From positions 1 through 42,584 of the forward strand of contig JAQGIP010000011.1 of assembly GCA_028291055.1 (NCBI GenBank): a DNA stretch of 42,584 nt, given 5' to 3'. The stretch is from Caulobacter sp. (GTDB lineage Bacteria > Pseudomonadota > Alphaproteobacteria > Caulobacterales > Caulobacteraceae). Each line of letters opens with the position of its first letter. The stretch's first letter is position 1. The notes beneath the pieces are model-generated. The model searched no databases. It saw nothing but the letters and a program-made list of their open reading frames with translations, and was not told where the DNA came from. Positions 1 to 8,646 of the stretch are shown piece by piece. The translations under genes were made by a program, and so were the position numbers.

Positions 1-132
1 GGCGAAGCGGCGCAGCGCCTGGGCCTCGGATCGGCGCGACGCGGCCGTAGCCGGTTGCTGCGCGCGCGCGGCCTGGGCGCCTGTGGCCGCCCCTGCCGCG
101 ACGAGGCCCGAAAAGGCGCGTCGCGTCCACAT
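1..132 (-). CDS. N-terminal fragment of a Tat-exported protein (runs off left edge)
   Basis: An open frame of 44 codons runs from an ATG at 132 to the left edge without a stop. It encodes MWTRRAFSGLVAAGAATGAQ and then an A/Q-rich stretch. The twin Arg (residues 4-5), the hydrophobic run and an A-x-A cleavage region around residues 22-26 look like a Tat or Sec leader, so the product is probably secreted to the periplasm. It lies downstream of carA on the same strand with about 60 bases between them. The rest of the protein is outside the window, so no family can be named. The ribosome-binding site is weak. Confidence 0.55.
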   Translation of the reverse strand, partial: MWTRRAFSGLVAAGAATGAQAARAQQPATAASRRSEAQALRRFA

Positions 133-192
133 AAGGCCGAGCTTCGGCGCGCGGTCGCCGCCGGCCTAGTGAATTCGCGGACAGGTCGAAGT

Positions 193-1365
193 CTAGGACG
201 AGCCGGTCGCGTCCATGTTCGCCGCGAAGCGATCGAACAGATAGAGCGAGTCCGTCGGCCCCGGCGACGCCTCCGGATGGTGCTGCACCCCGAACACCGG
301 CCTGTCCCTGACCGCGATGCCGGCATTGGAGCCGTCGAACAGCTACACATGGGTCTCGCGCACGGCGTCGGGCAGGCTGTCGCGGTCGACCGCGAAGCCG
401 TGGTTCATCGACACGATCTCGACCTTGCCGGTGGTCAGGTCCTTCACCGGATGGTTGGCCCCGTGGTGGCCCTGTTCCATCTTCACCGTCTTGGCGCCCA
501 GCGAGAGGGCCAGCATCTGGTGGCCGAGGCAGATGCCGAACACCGGCTTGCCGCTGTCGACTAGCTTCCTGATCTCGGGCACGGCATAGGCGCCGGTCGC
601 CGCCGGGTCGCCCGGTCCGTTGGACAAAAGCACGCCATCGGGATTGCGGGCCAGGATCTCTGCCGCCGTGGTCGAGGCCGGCACGACGGTGACATGGGCG
701 CCGATCGAGGACAGGGCGCGCAGGATGTTGCGCTTCACGCCGTAGTCGATGACCACCACATCGTACTTGCCTTCGCGCGGGCCGGCATAGCCGTCCGGCC
801 AGTTCCACAGGCCCTCGTCCCAGGTGAAGGACTGGCGGCAGGACGCGTCCTTGGCCAGGTCCAGGCCCACCAGGCCGGTCCATTCGCGGGCGCGGGCCAC
901 CAGGGCGTCGAGATCGAACCGGCCTTCGGGGCTGTGGGCGATGACCGCATGCGGCATGCCCTTCTCGCGGATGGCGCGGGTCAGCGCGCGGGTATCGACG
1001 CCCGACAGGCCCACGACGCCGCGCCGCTTCATCCAGCCGTCGAGGTCGGCGCCCGAGCGGTAGTTGGCGGGATCGGTGGGCGCGTCGCGGAAGATGGCGC
1101 CGCGCGCGGAGGTATCACTGCCGCCGCCGATCTGCTCGATGTCTTCCAGGTTGGTCCCTGTATTGCCGATGTGGGGGAAGGTGAAGGCCACGATCTGGGC
1201 CATGTAGGAGGGGTCGGTTAGGATCTCCTGATAGCCGGTCATGGCGGTGTTGAAGCACACCTCGCCGAGCGCCTCGCCCACGGCACCGACGCCGATGCCT
1301 TGCAGGATGGTCCCGTCCGCCAACGCGAGAACGCCGGTAGCGCCGGGGAGAATCTGTTCCGCCAT
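193..1365 (-). pseudogene. carA: carbamoyl-phosphate synthase small subunit, interrupted by an in-frame TAG
   Basis: CarA is the glutamine amidotransferase subunit of carbamoyl-phosphate synthase and supplies ammonia for arginine and pyrimidine synthesis. The ATG at 1365 has an AGAGGAG site about 8 bases upstream. The CarA N-domain is followed by a class I GATase domain with the nucleophile Cys279 in GICLGHQ. Codon 341 (343-345) is TAG, where the family has Ser in the ETHVS-LFDG context; TCG to TAG is one base change. The same frame continues for 49 more codons through LFDGSNAG and [10 protein letters not shown] to a natural TAG at 193-195, giving the normal family length of 390 residues. The catalytic His363 and Glu365 lie after the stop, so a terminated product could not hydrolyse glutamine. 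Either a real nonsense allele or a sequence error. Family identity is certain. Confidence 0.93.
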
Positions 1366-1442
1366 GCTTCGGCTCCTCTGGACAAACGGCCGCGTAGGTA
1401 GTGAGTCCGGCCCCCTGGGTCAACGCGATACGAGGCCGCGCG

Positions 1443-1688
1443 ATGCTGCAACTCCGTCCCAACTGCGAATGCTGCGACCGCGATCTTGCGCCCGACAGCC
1501 CCGACGCGCGTATCTGCACCTTCGAATGCACCTTCTGCGCGGAGTGCGTGGACACCCGCCTGGGCGGCGTCTGCCCCAACTGCGGCGGCAATTTCGCGGT
1601 CCGTCCGATCCGGCCCGAGAGCGCGCTCGCCCGCTTCCCGGCCTCCACCGAGCGGGTGATCGGGGCGCACAAGGCGTGCGCGGCCTGA
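1443..1688 (+). CDS. DUF1272 domain protein (Cys-rich, probable zinc-binding)
   Basis: An 81-residue protein starting MLQLRPNCECCDRDL. Eight cysteines are arranged as CxCC, CxxxCxxCxxC and CxxC pairs (NCECC, CTFECTFCAEC, CPNCGG), which is the DUF1272 pattern and probably binds zinc. The ATG at 1443 is chosen over an upstream in-frame start at 1401 because the family begins at MLxLRPNCECC. It is divergent from carA, with 77 bases between the two starts. The function of the family is unknown; the length is normal. Confidence 0.85.
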   Translation: MLQLRPNCECCDRDLAPDSPDARICTFECTFCAECVDTRLGGVCPNCGGNFAVRPIRPESALARFPASTERVIGAHKACAA

Positions 1689-1722
1689 AATCCGTCACGG
1701 AATGGGCGGAGACTCGCGAATC

Positions 1723-1899
1723 ATGAACCCGTCCGATCCCGCCTTCGCCGAGTGGCTGGCCGAGCAGCAGAAGAAACAGCTGACCTATGAGCGCACGCGC
1801 CGCGCCTGGGCCGAGGCGGTCGGCCGCCCCTACCAGCCCCTGGGCGAACGTGACCCGCGCCCACCGCCCGGCGCGGTCGAAGGCGGCGAGACCGAATAG
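1723..1899 (+). CDS. small hypothetical protein (58 aa)
   Basis: The frame encodes MNPSDPAFAEWLAEQQKKQL and then a charged helix and a Pro/Glu-rich tail. No signal peptide or membrane segment is visible. The ATG at 1723 is preferred to one at 1702 because a GGCGGAGA site lies about 11 bases before it. It follows the DUF1272 gene by 34 bases on the same strand and could be co-transcribed. I do not recognise a family. Confidence 0.5.
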   Translation: MNPSDPAFAEWLAEQQKKQLTYERTRRAWAEAVGRPYQPLGERDPRPPPGAVEGGETE

Positions 1900-1970
1900 G
1901 TCTCGGACAGGGCCGCCCGGTTTTCCCGTGAGCCCGCCGGTGCTATGAGGCCCGCCCTGCGGAGACCCCC

Positions 1971-2666
1971 ATGACCATCACCACCGTTGGCCTCGATGCC
2001 GATGATACGCTCTGGCACAACGAAACGATCTTCCGTCTGGCCCACAAGCAGTTCGTGGACCTGCTGGCGCCGTTCGGCGACGAGGCGGCGATCGAGGCCG
2101 GGCTGGCGGCGACGGAGCGGCGCAACCTCAACACCTATGGCTACGGGGCCAAGGGCTTCATCCTGTCGATGATCGAGACCGCGATCGACCTGACCGACGG
2201 CCAGGTTTCCACCGCCGCCATCCGCGAGATCCTGGCGGCGGGGCGCGAGATGTTCGCCCATCCCGTGGAGCCGCTGCCCGGCGTGCCGGAGGCCTTGGCG
2301 GCGCTGGCCGCGAACTACCGCCTGGTGCTGATCACCAAGGGCGACCTGATGCACCAGGAGAACAAGCTGGCCGCGTCCGGCATGGGCGACCACTTCCAGG
2401 CCGTGGAAATCGTCAGCGAGAAGGACGCCGACACCTATTGCCGGGTGTTCGCGCGCCATGGCACCGGCCCGGCCGAAGCGGTGATGGCCGGCAATTCCAT
2501 GAAGTCGGACGTCGTTCCGGCGCTCAAAGCCGGCTGCTGGGGCGCCTACATCCCCTATCCGCTGATCTGGGCCCATGAGGCCGCCGAGGCGCCGGTCGGG
2601 CATGAGCGCTATGCGGAGCTGGCGTCGATCGCCGACCTGCCGGCCTGGGTGGACGGCTTGAAGTAG
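1971..2666 (+). CDS. HAD-superfamily hydrolase
   Basis: A 231-residue cytoplasmic protein of the haloacid dehalogenase superfamily, most members of which are Mg-dependent phosphatases. Motif I is LDADDTLW, with nucleophile Asp9 and acid/base Asp11. Motif II is the Thr in LVLITKGD near residue 123. Motif III is probably the Lys in VSEKD. Motif IV is GNSMKSDVVPAL, which carries the second metal Asp. A helical cap lies between motifs I and II (about residues 20-95). The natural substrate cannot be read from the sequence. A GGAGA site precedes the ATG. The gene ends just before a long palindromic element. Confidence 0.88.
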   Translation: MTITTVGLDADDTLWHNETIFRLAHKQFVDLLAPFGDEAAIEAGLAATERRNLNTYGYGAKGFILSMIETAIDLTDGQVSTAAIREILAAGREMFAHPVEPLPGVPEALAALAANYRLVLITKGDLMHQENKLAASGMGDHFQAVEIVSEKDADTYCRVFARHGTGPAEAVMAGNSMKSDVVPALKAGCWGAYIPYPLIWAHEAAEAPVGHERYAELASIADLPAWVDGLK

Positions 2667-2671
2667 ATCAC

Positions 2672-2872
2672 GAGCCTCCCCAGGCCGCCCTACGCGGCCG
2701 GCCGGGGAGGTGTCCGCGCAGTGGACGGAGGGGCTTACCGAGCGTGCGGGTTGCTTCGGCGTCGATGGCGCGCGGCATCGGGCGGTTGGGCCAATCTGAG
2801 ACTCGGTAAGCCCCTCCGTCACCTTCGGCGACACCTCCCCGGCCGGGCCTTGCGGCCCTGGGGAGGCCGCTC
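2672..2872. repeat. MITE-like palindromic intergenic element, about 70-bp inverted arms
   Basis: The left arm (2672-2742) and right arm (2802-2872) are near-perfect reverse complements. The best blocks are ACGGAGGGGCTTACCGAG (2725-2742) against its complement at 2802-2819, and CGGCCGGGGAGGTGTC against its complement at about 2830-2845. A central segment of about 60 bases separates the arms. It fills the gap between the HAD gene and the antiporter, both on the plus strand. It has no open frame or transposase, so it is either a non-autonomous mobile element or a large palindromic repeat; it could also weaken read-through. I see no second copy in this window. Confidence 0.8.
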
Positions 2873-2947
2873 ATTCCCAGAATCGCTCGCGCCAAGGCGC
2901 CGCGCCTGCGAAACTAGGGCTCACGCCATCGCGCCGCGGAGGGCCAC

Positions 2948-4201
<1,254 letters not shown>

Positions 4202-4243
4202 TGATCATCGTCTCGGATCGACGCCGCGATTGCGTCCGCTAGA

Positions 4244-4407
4244 TTGACCACGAAGGCACGAAGATCACGAAGGGGCACGAAGAAGAGGGCGCATCGTCCG
4301 GGCGCTCGGGCGACATCGCCGCGAAGCGGCAATCTTCATCTCGAAAGGCGCTCGATCCAGCCTCTGCCCCTTCGTGACCTTCGTGATCTTCGTGCCTTCG
4401 TGGTTCA
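4244..4407. repeat. hairpin element A: inverted repeat with 9-nt microrepeat arms
   Basis: The left arm at 4248-4273 and the right arm at 4378-4403 are exact reverse complements over 26 bases. Each arm is three copies of a 9-base unit of the form CCACGAAGG / CACGAAGAT / CACGAAGG. An outer TTGA/TTCAA pair extends the match. The loop of about 100 bases contains a smaller stem, GCCGCGAAGCGGC. No coding frame is visible. It sits between the convergent antiporter and amine oxidase genes and may act as a bidirectional transcription barrier. Related elements lie at 37043-37180 and 38944-39102. Confidence 0.8.
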
Positions 4408-4435
4408 ACTTTCGGGCCGCTGCCGGCGATACCCG

Positions 4436-5986
4436 CTAAGCCGCCTTCGCCATCGCCGCCAGCCGCTCGACCACCCGCAACGCACTCAGCGCCGCGCCTT
4501 CCTGCCAGCTGGTGATGAAGCTCAGGTGCTCGCCGGCCAGGTGGACGCGGCCGATGGGCTGGTTGAGCAGGCGGTAGTCGGGGCCGCCGGATTCCCAGTC
4601 GACCCAGGGGCCCTGGTTGAAGGGGATCTTCTTCCACGCCACGCTGACGGGGTGGACCAAGCCCGCGCCGTGGCCGGGGTGCAGCCGGTCGATGGAGGCG
4701 CGCGAATAGGCGAACTGCTGCTCCAAGGTCATGGCCGCATACTGGTCGGCGCCCGGGCCATAGTTGTAGCAGCCCAGCAGGAAGCCGGTGTCGCTGTGGA
4801 AGCCGGCGGACGGGTACCAGACGTGGTTGATCAGGTCGGAGGTGTAGGAGATGCCGCCATAGATGCCCTGGTCTTCCCAGAAGCGCGGTGACTGCCAGCC
4901 GGTCTTGACCGAGGATTCGTAGCGCGTGCGCTTGATGGCGGCGGAGATGTCGGCCGGCAGGTTGGTCTTGATGCCGGCCAGCACGCTCAGGGGGATGGTG
5001 ACGATGGCCTGGTCGGCGGTGGTGACGCTGACCTTGCCGGTCCTGCGGTCCTTCCAGGTGACCTCGACGCCGCCCTCGCGGTTGTCGATGGAGATGACTT
5101 CCGCGCCGTGCCGGATCTTGCCCTTAAGCTTGGCGCCGAAGGCCATGGCGATGCGGTCCATACCGCCCACCGGCTGCATCATGGTGGGCTGGAATTCGAC
5201 CAGTTCCTCAAACAGCAACGCCTCCCAGGTCTGGGGATCGAAGATGTCCTTCATCGGCAGGGGATCGATGTGGGTGGGGCCCACGTCGCCGGCCCCCGGC
5301 CAGACCTTGAAGCCGGAACGCTCGGAGCCCTTGTAGGTCCCGTCCGGGCGGATTTCGGCCCAGGCCCCCAGGAAGTTGGTGATCATCGCCCGGTCGGCGG
5401 CGGTGAGGTCCTGGTCGAGCGCGCCGCGCTTGATCGACTTGGCCAGCAACTCGCCGATCATGCCGCGAGAGTCATTGACCACCTGGCGCAGGCGCACCGG
5501 CGGCTGGCCCGCCGCGCGCGGCAGCATCAGGGCGCTGCGGTTGGCGTTGACCATGGGCTGCAGCTCGACGCCCAACTCCTTGCAATAGGTCAGGATGGTG
5601 CGGTGCCAGCCGGGCAGGCGCGCGGGACCGGCGTTCATATAGACGCCCTTGCCGAAGCCCGCCGTCTGGCTGGAGCCGTCGAGGTAGTCGACCTTGTCGC
5701 CGCCGCGCAGCGTCCAGTTTCGTCCGCCGACCCGCTCGCGGGCCTCCAGCACCTGGACCTCGAACCCGGCCTTGGTGAGCTCCAGCGCCGAGACCATGCC
5801 CGCGATGCCCGCGCCCAGGATGACCACCTTGCGCCCCTTGCCCAGGTCGCGCGGCAGGTCGAGCTTGGCGGCCTGGGGCGGGGTGTTGGCCAGGTCCATG
5901 CCCAAAGCCTTCGACGCGCCCAGCGCCACCGCCCAACCGGCCGTGGCGGCCAGGTGCATCAACAGATCGCGGCGGCTCGCGGCCAT
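4436..5986 (-). CDS. flavin-containing amine oxidase (monoamine oxidase family), Tat-exported
   Basis: A 516-residue FAD-dependent oxidoreductase. The N-terminus MAASRRDLLMHLAATAGWAV is a Tat leader (SRRDLL), so the folded flavoprotein is probably exported. The dinucleotide-binding fold is KVVILGAGIAGMVSALELTKAGFEVQVLEARERVGGRNWTL split across about residues 53-92 (GxGxxG plus the RxGGR motif). The C-terminal FAD segment is VHLAGEHLSF near 480. It should deaminate an amine or amino acid oxidatively, releasing H2O2 and ammonia; the substrate is unknown. The start is set at 5986, with GGGGAG 8 bases before it; an in-frame ATG at 6001 overlaps that site. It is divergent from the ECF41 operon. 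Confidence 0.88.
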   Translation of the reverse strand: MAASRRDLLMHLAATAGWAVALGASKALGMDLANTPPQAAKLDLPRDLGKGRKVVILGAGIAGMVSALELTKAGFEVQVLEARERVGGRNWTLRGGDKVDYLDGSSQTAGFGKGVYMNAGPARLPGWHRTILTYCKELGVELQPMVNANRSALMLPRAAGQPPVRLRQVVNDSRGMIGELLAKSIKRGALDQDLTAADRAMITNFLGAWAEIRPDGTYKGSERSGFKVWPGAGDVGPTHIDPLPMKDIFDPQTWEALLFEELVEFQPTMMQPVGGMDRIAMAFGAKLKGKIRHGAEVISIDNREGGVEVTWKDRRTGKVSVTTADQAIVTIPLSVLAGIKTNLPADISAAIKRTRYESSVKTGWQSPRFWEDQGIYGGISYTSDLINHVWYPSAGFHSDTGFLLGCYNYGPGADQYAAMTLEQQFAYSRASIDRLHPGHGAGLVHPVSVAWKKIPFNQGPWVDWESGGPDYRLLNQPIGRVHLAGEHLSFITSWQEGAALSALRVVERLAAMAKAA

Positions 5987-6047
5987 GGTCGGGCTCCCCA
6001 TTCGAGCGCCACCTTAGGCCGGGCGAACGGGATTCTTCCACCGCCCA

Positions 6048-6074
6048 TGTCACAGCCGTTCGCACCGTCTCGTC
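6048..6074 (+). promoter_or_regulatory. ECF41-type sigma factor promoter
   Basis: TGTCACA at 6048-6054 and CGTC at 6071-6074 are separated by exactly 16 bases. This is the promoter motif reported for ECF41 sigma factors. It lies just upstream of a gene set that ends in an ECF41 sigma gene, so positive autoregulation is likely. The expected start of transcription is near 6081, with a GAGGAA ribosome-binding site at 6090-6095 just downstream. Confidence 0.8.
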
Positions 6075-6126
6075 CTTGCCTTGAAACATGAGGAAATGAC
6101 GCGATGGCAGGCGGATTGTCGCCGCC

Positions 6127-6516
6127 GTGCTGGGCCTGCTGATGGGGGCCAACGGATTGGCCATGCTGTTCGCCGGCGCCTGGTGGTACGGGGCCGTGCC
6201 CGGTGTCGTCACGACCGGGCCCTTCAACCCCCATTTCGTCATGGATATCGGCGTGGCCTTCCTGGTGACCGCCGCGGGCCTGGGCTGGTTCGCCGCCCGC
6301 CCGGTCCAGGGCTGGCCGGCCGCCGTCATGGGCGCGGCCTTCCTGGGCCTGCACGCCCTGATCCATCTCGTGGGCGCCTTCGCGGGCGGCGGCCACCACG
6401 GGGGCACGCATCACGGCGGCGGCGGTCTCGCCGACCTGATCCGCGATTTCCCGGGCGTCTATCTGCCCGCCCTGCTGGCCGAGTGGATCACCGCCCGCAA
6501 ACCGCAAGGAGCCTGA
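6127..6516 (+). CDS. small membrane protein, first gene of the ECF41 operon (start uncertain, possible frameshift)
   Basis: From the GTG at 6127 the frame gives 129 residues with about four hydrophobic segments and a glycine/histidine-rich stretch (GGGHHGGTHHGGGG, residues 87-100), so it is an inner-membrane protein; the His-rich loop could bind metal. No good ribosome-binding site precedes 6127. The ATG at 6104, which has GAGGAA 8 bases upstream and sits just after the ECF41 promoter, is one frame off and stops after 12 codons. One missing base near 6108 would join this ATG to RIVAAVLGLLMG. The true N-terminus is therefore probably longer than annotated, or the gene is mutated. It ends 2 bases before the next ATG. 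The family is not recognised. Confidence 0.65.
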   Translation: MLGLLMGANGLAMLFAGAWWYGAVPGVVTTGPFNPHFVMDIGVAFLVTAAGLGWFAARPVQGWPAAVMGAAFLGLHALIHLVGAFAGGGHHGGTHHGGGGLADLIRDFPGVYLPALLAEWITARKPQGA

Positions 6517-6518
6517 CC

Positions 6519-7061
6519 ATGCTGCGCACCTTCCTGTCGCGCCAACTGACCAAGTTCGAAAAGCAATGGACCTACGACGCCGGCTATCTGCGCGAGCTGC
6601 TGGCGCTCAGCCCCTGGGCGCTGATCAAGTTCCAGCTTGTCTCCAGCCTGGGCCAGACTCCCGGCGCGCCGCCGGAGGCCCGCGCCGCCGTGGGCATTGT
6701 GGGCACGATGGCCGAGGACTGCGGCCCCTGCACCCAGATCAGCGTCGATATGGCCAGCGCCGGCGGGGTGGATCCCAAGGTGCTGCGCGCCATCCTGGCC
6801 GGCGACCGGGAGGCCATGGGCCCGAGCGCCGCGCTGGGCTACGACTTCGCCCATGCGGTGCTGGAGCGGCGGCTGATGGATGCCGATGAATTGCGCGACG
6901 AGATCGTCTCGCGCTGGGGTCAAAAGGCCGTGGTGGCGCTAGGCCTGACCCTGACCACGGCGCGCATGTATCCGACGCTGAAATATGCCCTGGGCCACGG
7001 CAAGGCCTGCTCGCGGGTGGTGGTGGCGGGCGAGGCCGCGCCGCTTAAACTGGCGGCCTGA
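6519..7061 (+). CDS. carboxymuconolactone decarboxylase/AhpD-like protein
   Basis: A 180-residue all-helical protein of the CMD/AhpD superfamily. The segment MAEDCGPCTQISVDMA (about residues 65-80) carries the CxxC redox pair and is followed by the helix typical of AhpD-like peroxidase-reductase folds; the conserved His lies in FAHAVL near 113. Such proteins handle peroxides or small reactive ring compounds. CMD-type proteins are one of the three standard target classes (COE) encoded beside ECF41 sigma factors, which fits its place here. The ATG at 6519 follows an AAGGAG site. Its stop overlaps the sigma factor start by one base, so translation is probably coupled. Confidence 0.85.
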   Translation: MLRTFLSRQLTKFEKQWTYDAGYLRELLALSPWALIKFQLVSSLGQTPGAPPEARAAVGIVGTMAEDCGPCTQISVDMASAGGVDPKVLRAILAGDREAMGPSAALGYDFAHAVLERRLMDADELRDEIVSRWGQKAVVALGLTLTTARMYPTLKYALGHGKACSRVVVAGEAAPLKLAA

Positions 7062-7975
7062 TGAGCACCGATCTCGCCACCGACGCCTTCGAGGCCAACC
7101 GCCCGCGCCTGACCCGGCTGGCCTACCGCATGCTGGGCTCGGTGTCTGAAGCCGAGGACATGGTCCAGGACGCCTGGCTGCGCTGGCGTGGGGTCGATGC
7201 GACGACCATCGCCGACCCCGCCGGCTGGCTGGTGCGCGCCACCAGCCGCCTGTGCCTCGACCGCCTGAAGTCGGCCCGCGCCCGGCGCGAGACCTACGTC
7301 GGCCCCTGGCTGCCCGAGCCGCTGATCGAGGACATCGCGCAGGACCCGCTGGAACGGGCCGAGGATGTGTCGGTGGCCTTCCTCCTGGCGCTGGAACGGC
7401 TGTCGCCGCTGGAGCGCGCGGTCTTCCTGCTGCATGACGTCTTCGAGGCCGGCTATCCGCAAGTGGCCGAGACCCTGGGCCGCTCCGAAGCCGCCTGCCG
7501 CCAGCTGGCGACCCGGGCGCGCGAGCATGTGAAGGACGCCCGGCCCCGCTTCACGGTGAAGGACGACGAGGCCGCGCGCCTGGCCGCCGCCTTCATGGAT
7601 GCGGCGAATCGCCAGGACTGGGCCGCCCTGGCCGAGGTGCTGACCGAGGACGCGGTGATGATCACCGACGGCGGCGGCAAGCGGAAGGCCGCGCTGCGGC
7701 CCATGATCGGCCGCGACGACATCCTGCTGCTGCTCAAGGGCCTGTCCTCCCGCGCGCCCTGGCCGCCGCCGGGCGAGATCCGGCCGGCGCGGATCAACGG
7801 CTATCCCGGCGCCATCCTCACCGATGCGGAGGGCGTGACCACGCTCGCCTTCCAGCCGGGGCCGGACGGTCGGATCGAGGCGATCTACTCCGTGCGCAAC
7901 CCGGACAAGCTCGGGCATCTGCTCCAGCAACCCCCTCCAAAATCTCCGCCTGCACGGTTTTCACACAGGGGTTGA
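7061..7975 (+). CDS. ECF41-family RNA polymerase sigma factor with SnoaL-like C-terminal domain
   Basis: A 304-residue sigma factor. Sigma region 2 spans about residues 10-75 (RLAYRMLGSVSEAEDMVQDA) and region 4 about 115-165 (LSPLERAVFLLHDVF ... QVAETLGRSEAACRQL). A C-terminal SnoaL-like domain covers about 170-290. ECF41 hallmarks are present: the WLPEPL linker, DGGGK near 205 and NPDKL near the end. In this family the extra domain replaces a separate anti-sigma factor and controls activity from within the protein. The start overlaps the upstream CMD stop by one base. The promoter at 6048 indicates that it transcribes its own operon. The inducing signal is unknown. Confidence 0.93.
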   Translation: MSTDLATDAFEANRPRLTRLAYRMLGSVSEAEDMVQDAWLRWRGVDATTIADPAGWLVRATSRLCLDRLKSARARRETYVGPWLPEPLIEDIAQDPLERAEDVSVAFLLALERLSPLERAVFLLHDVFEAGYPQVAETLGRSEAACRQLATRAREHVKDARPRFTVKDDEAARLAAAFMDAANRQDWAALAEVLTEDAVMITDGGGKRKAALRPMIGRDDILLLLKGLSSRAPWPPPGEIRPARINGYPGAILTDAEGVTTLAFQPGPDGRIEAIYSVRNPDKLGHLLQQPPPKSPPARFSHRG

Positions 7976-8031
7976 GTTGACAGCCCACTCCCTCTGTTTA
8001 CGGTGCCGCTACTCGAGGGGGAGCTACCAAG

Positions 8032-8646
8032 ATGTTGGCTACGGCCATGATGATGCTGGTCATGGCGCAGGCGCCTTGCCAGACCGCCGCCGCGCCGGCT
8101 GCGCCCGCGCCCGTCACCGCGCCCGCAGCGGCTCCGCCGGCGGCGCAACCCGCCCCGGCTCCCCCGCCGGCCGCCGCGCCGGGTTTGCATATCCCGATGG
8201 GCGCCCTGCTCCAGGTCGAACTGGTCGATCCGCTCAGCTCCAAGACCAGCAAGCTGGGCGACAGGTTCGCCATCCGGCTGGCGGAGCCGATCATCATCGA
8301 CGGCGTCGTCGTCGTTCCCGCCGGCGCCCTGGGCCAGGGTGAGGTCATCGACGCCAACAACGCAGGCATGAGCGGCTCTCAGGGCAAGCTGATCATTTCG
8401 GCCCGCTACCTGGATATCAACGGCCAGCACGTCCGCATCCGGGGCATGACGCTGATCAAATCCGGGACGAGCCACGTCGATCTGGCGACCGGCGTCTCGA
8501 TGATGCCCTACGTCGGCATCGCGGCGATATTCATCAAGGGCGGCGAGATCATCATGCCCGCCGGCACCCGGGCGACCGTCAAGGTGGCCGAGGACACCAC
8601 CCTGCCGGCCACCGCATCCACTGCAACAACGGAAAAGACACAATGA
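8032..8646 (+). CDS. exported hypothetical protein with Ala/Pro linker
   Basis: A 204-residue protein. A short hydrophobic start (MLATAMMMLVMAQA) looks like a signal peptide and is followed by an Ala/Pro-rich linker (residues 18-55). A soluble beta-rich domain then runs from about 56 to 185 (PMGALLQVELVDPLSSKTSK, later VVVVPAGALGQGEVIDA), typical of a periplasmic beta-barrel-like fold of unknown role. The GGGGAG site 8 bases before the ATG fixes the start. A TTGACA at 7977-7982 may be a -35 element, but no convincing -10 goes with it. The stop overlaps the next ATG (ATGA), so the two genes form an operon. Confidence 0.75.
   Translation: MLATAMMMLVMAQAPCQTAAAPAAPAPVTAPAAAPPAAQPAPAPPPAAAPGLHIPMGALLQVELVDPLSSKTSKLGDRFAIRLAEPIIIDGVVVVPAGALGQGEVIDANNAGMSGSQGKLIISARYLDINGQHVRIRGMTLIKSGTSHVDLATGVSMMPYVGIAAIFIKGGEIIMPAGTRATVKVAEDTTLPATASTATTEKTQ

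Noticed and set aside
2672..2872. Simple intrinsic terminator for the HAD hydrolase gene
   Set aside because: The structure is far longer than a terminator and lacks a T run; a repeat element fits better.
7977..8004. Sigma-70 promoter TTGACA with TACGGT before the exported protein pair
   Set aside because: The -35 is perfect but the -10 candidate is poor, and no alphaproteobacterial -10 lies at a suitable distance, so it was not listed as a promoter.
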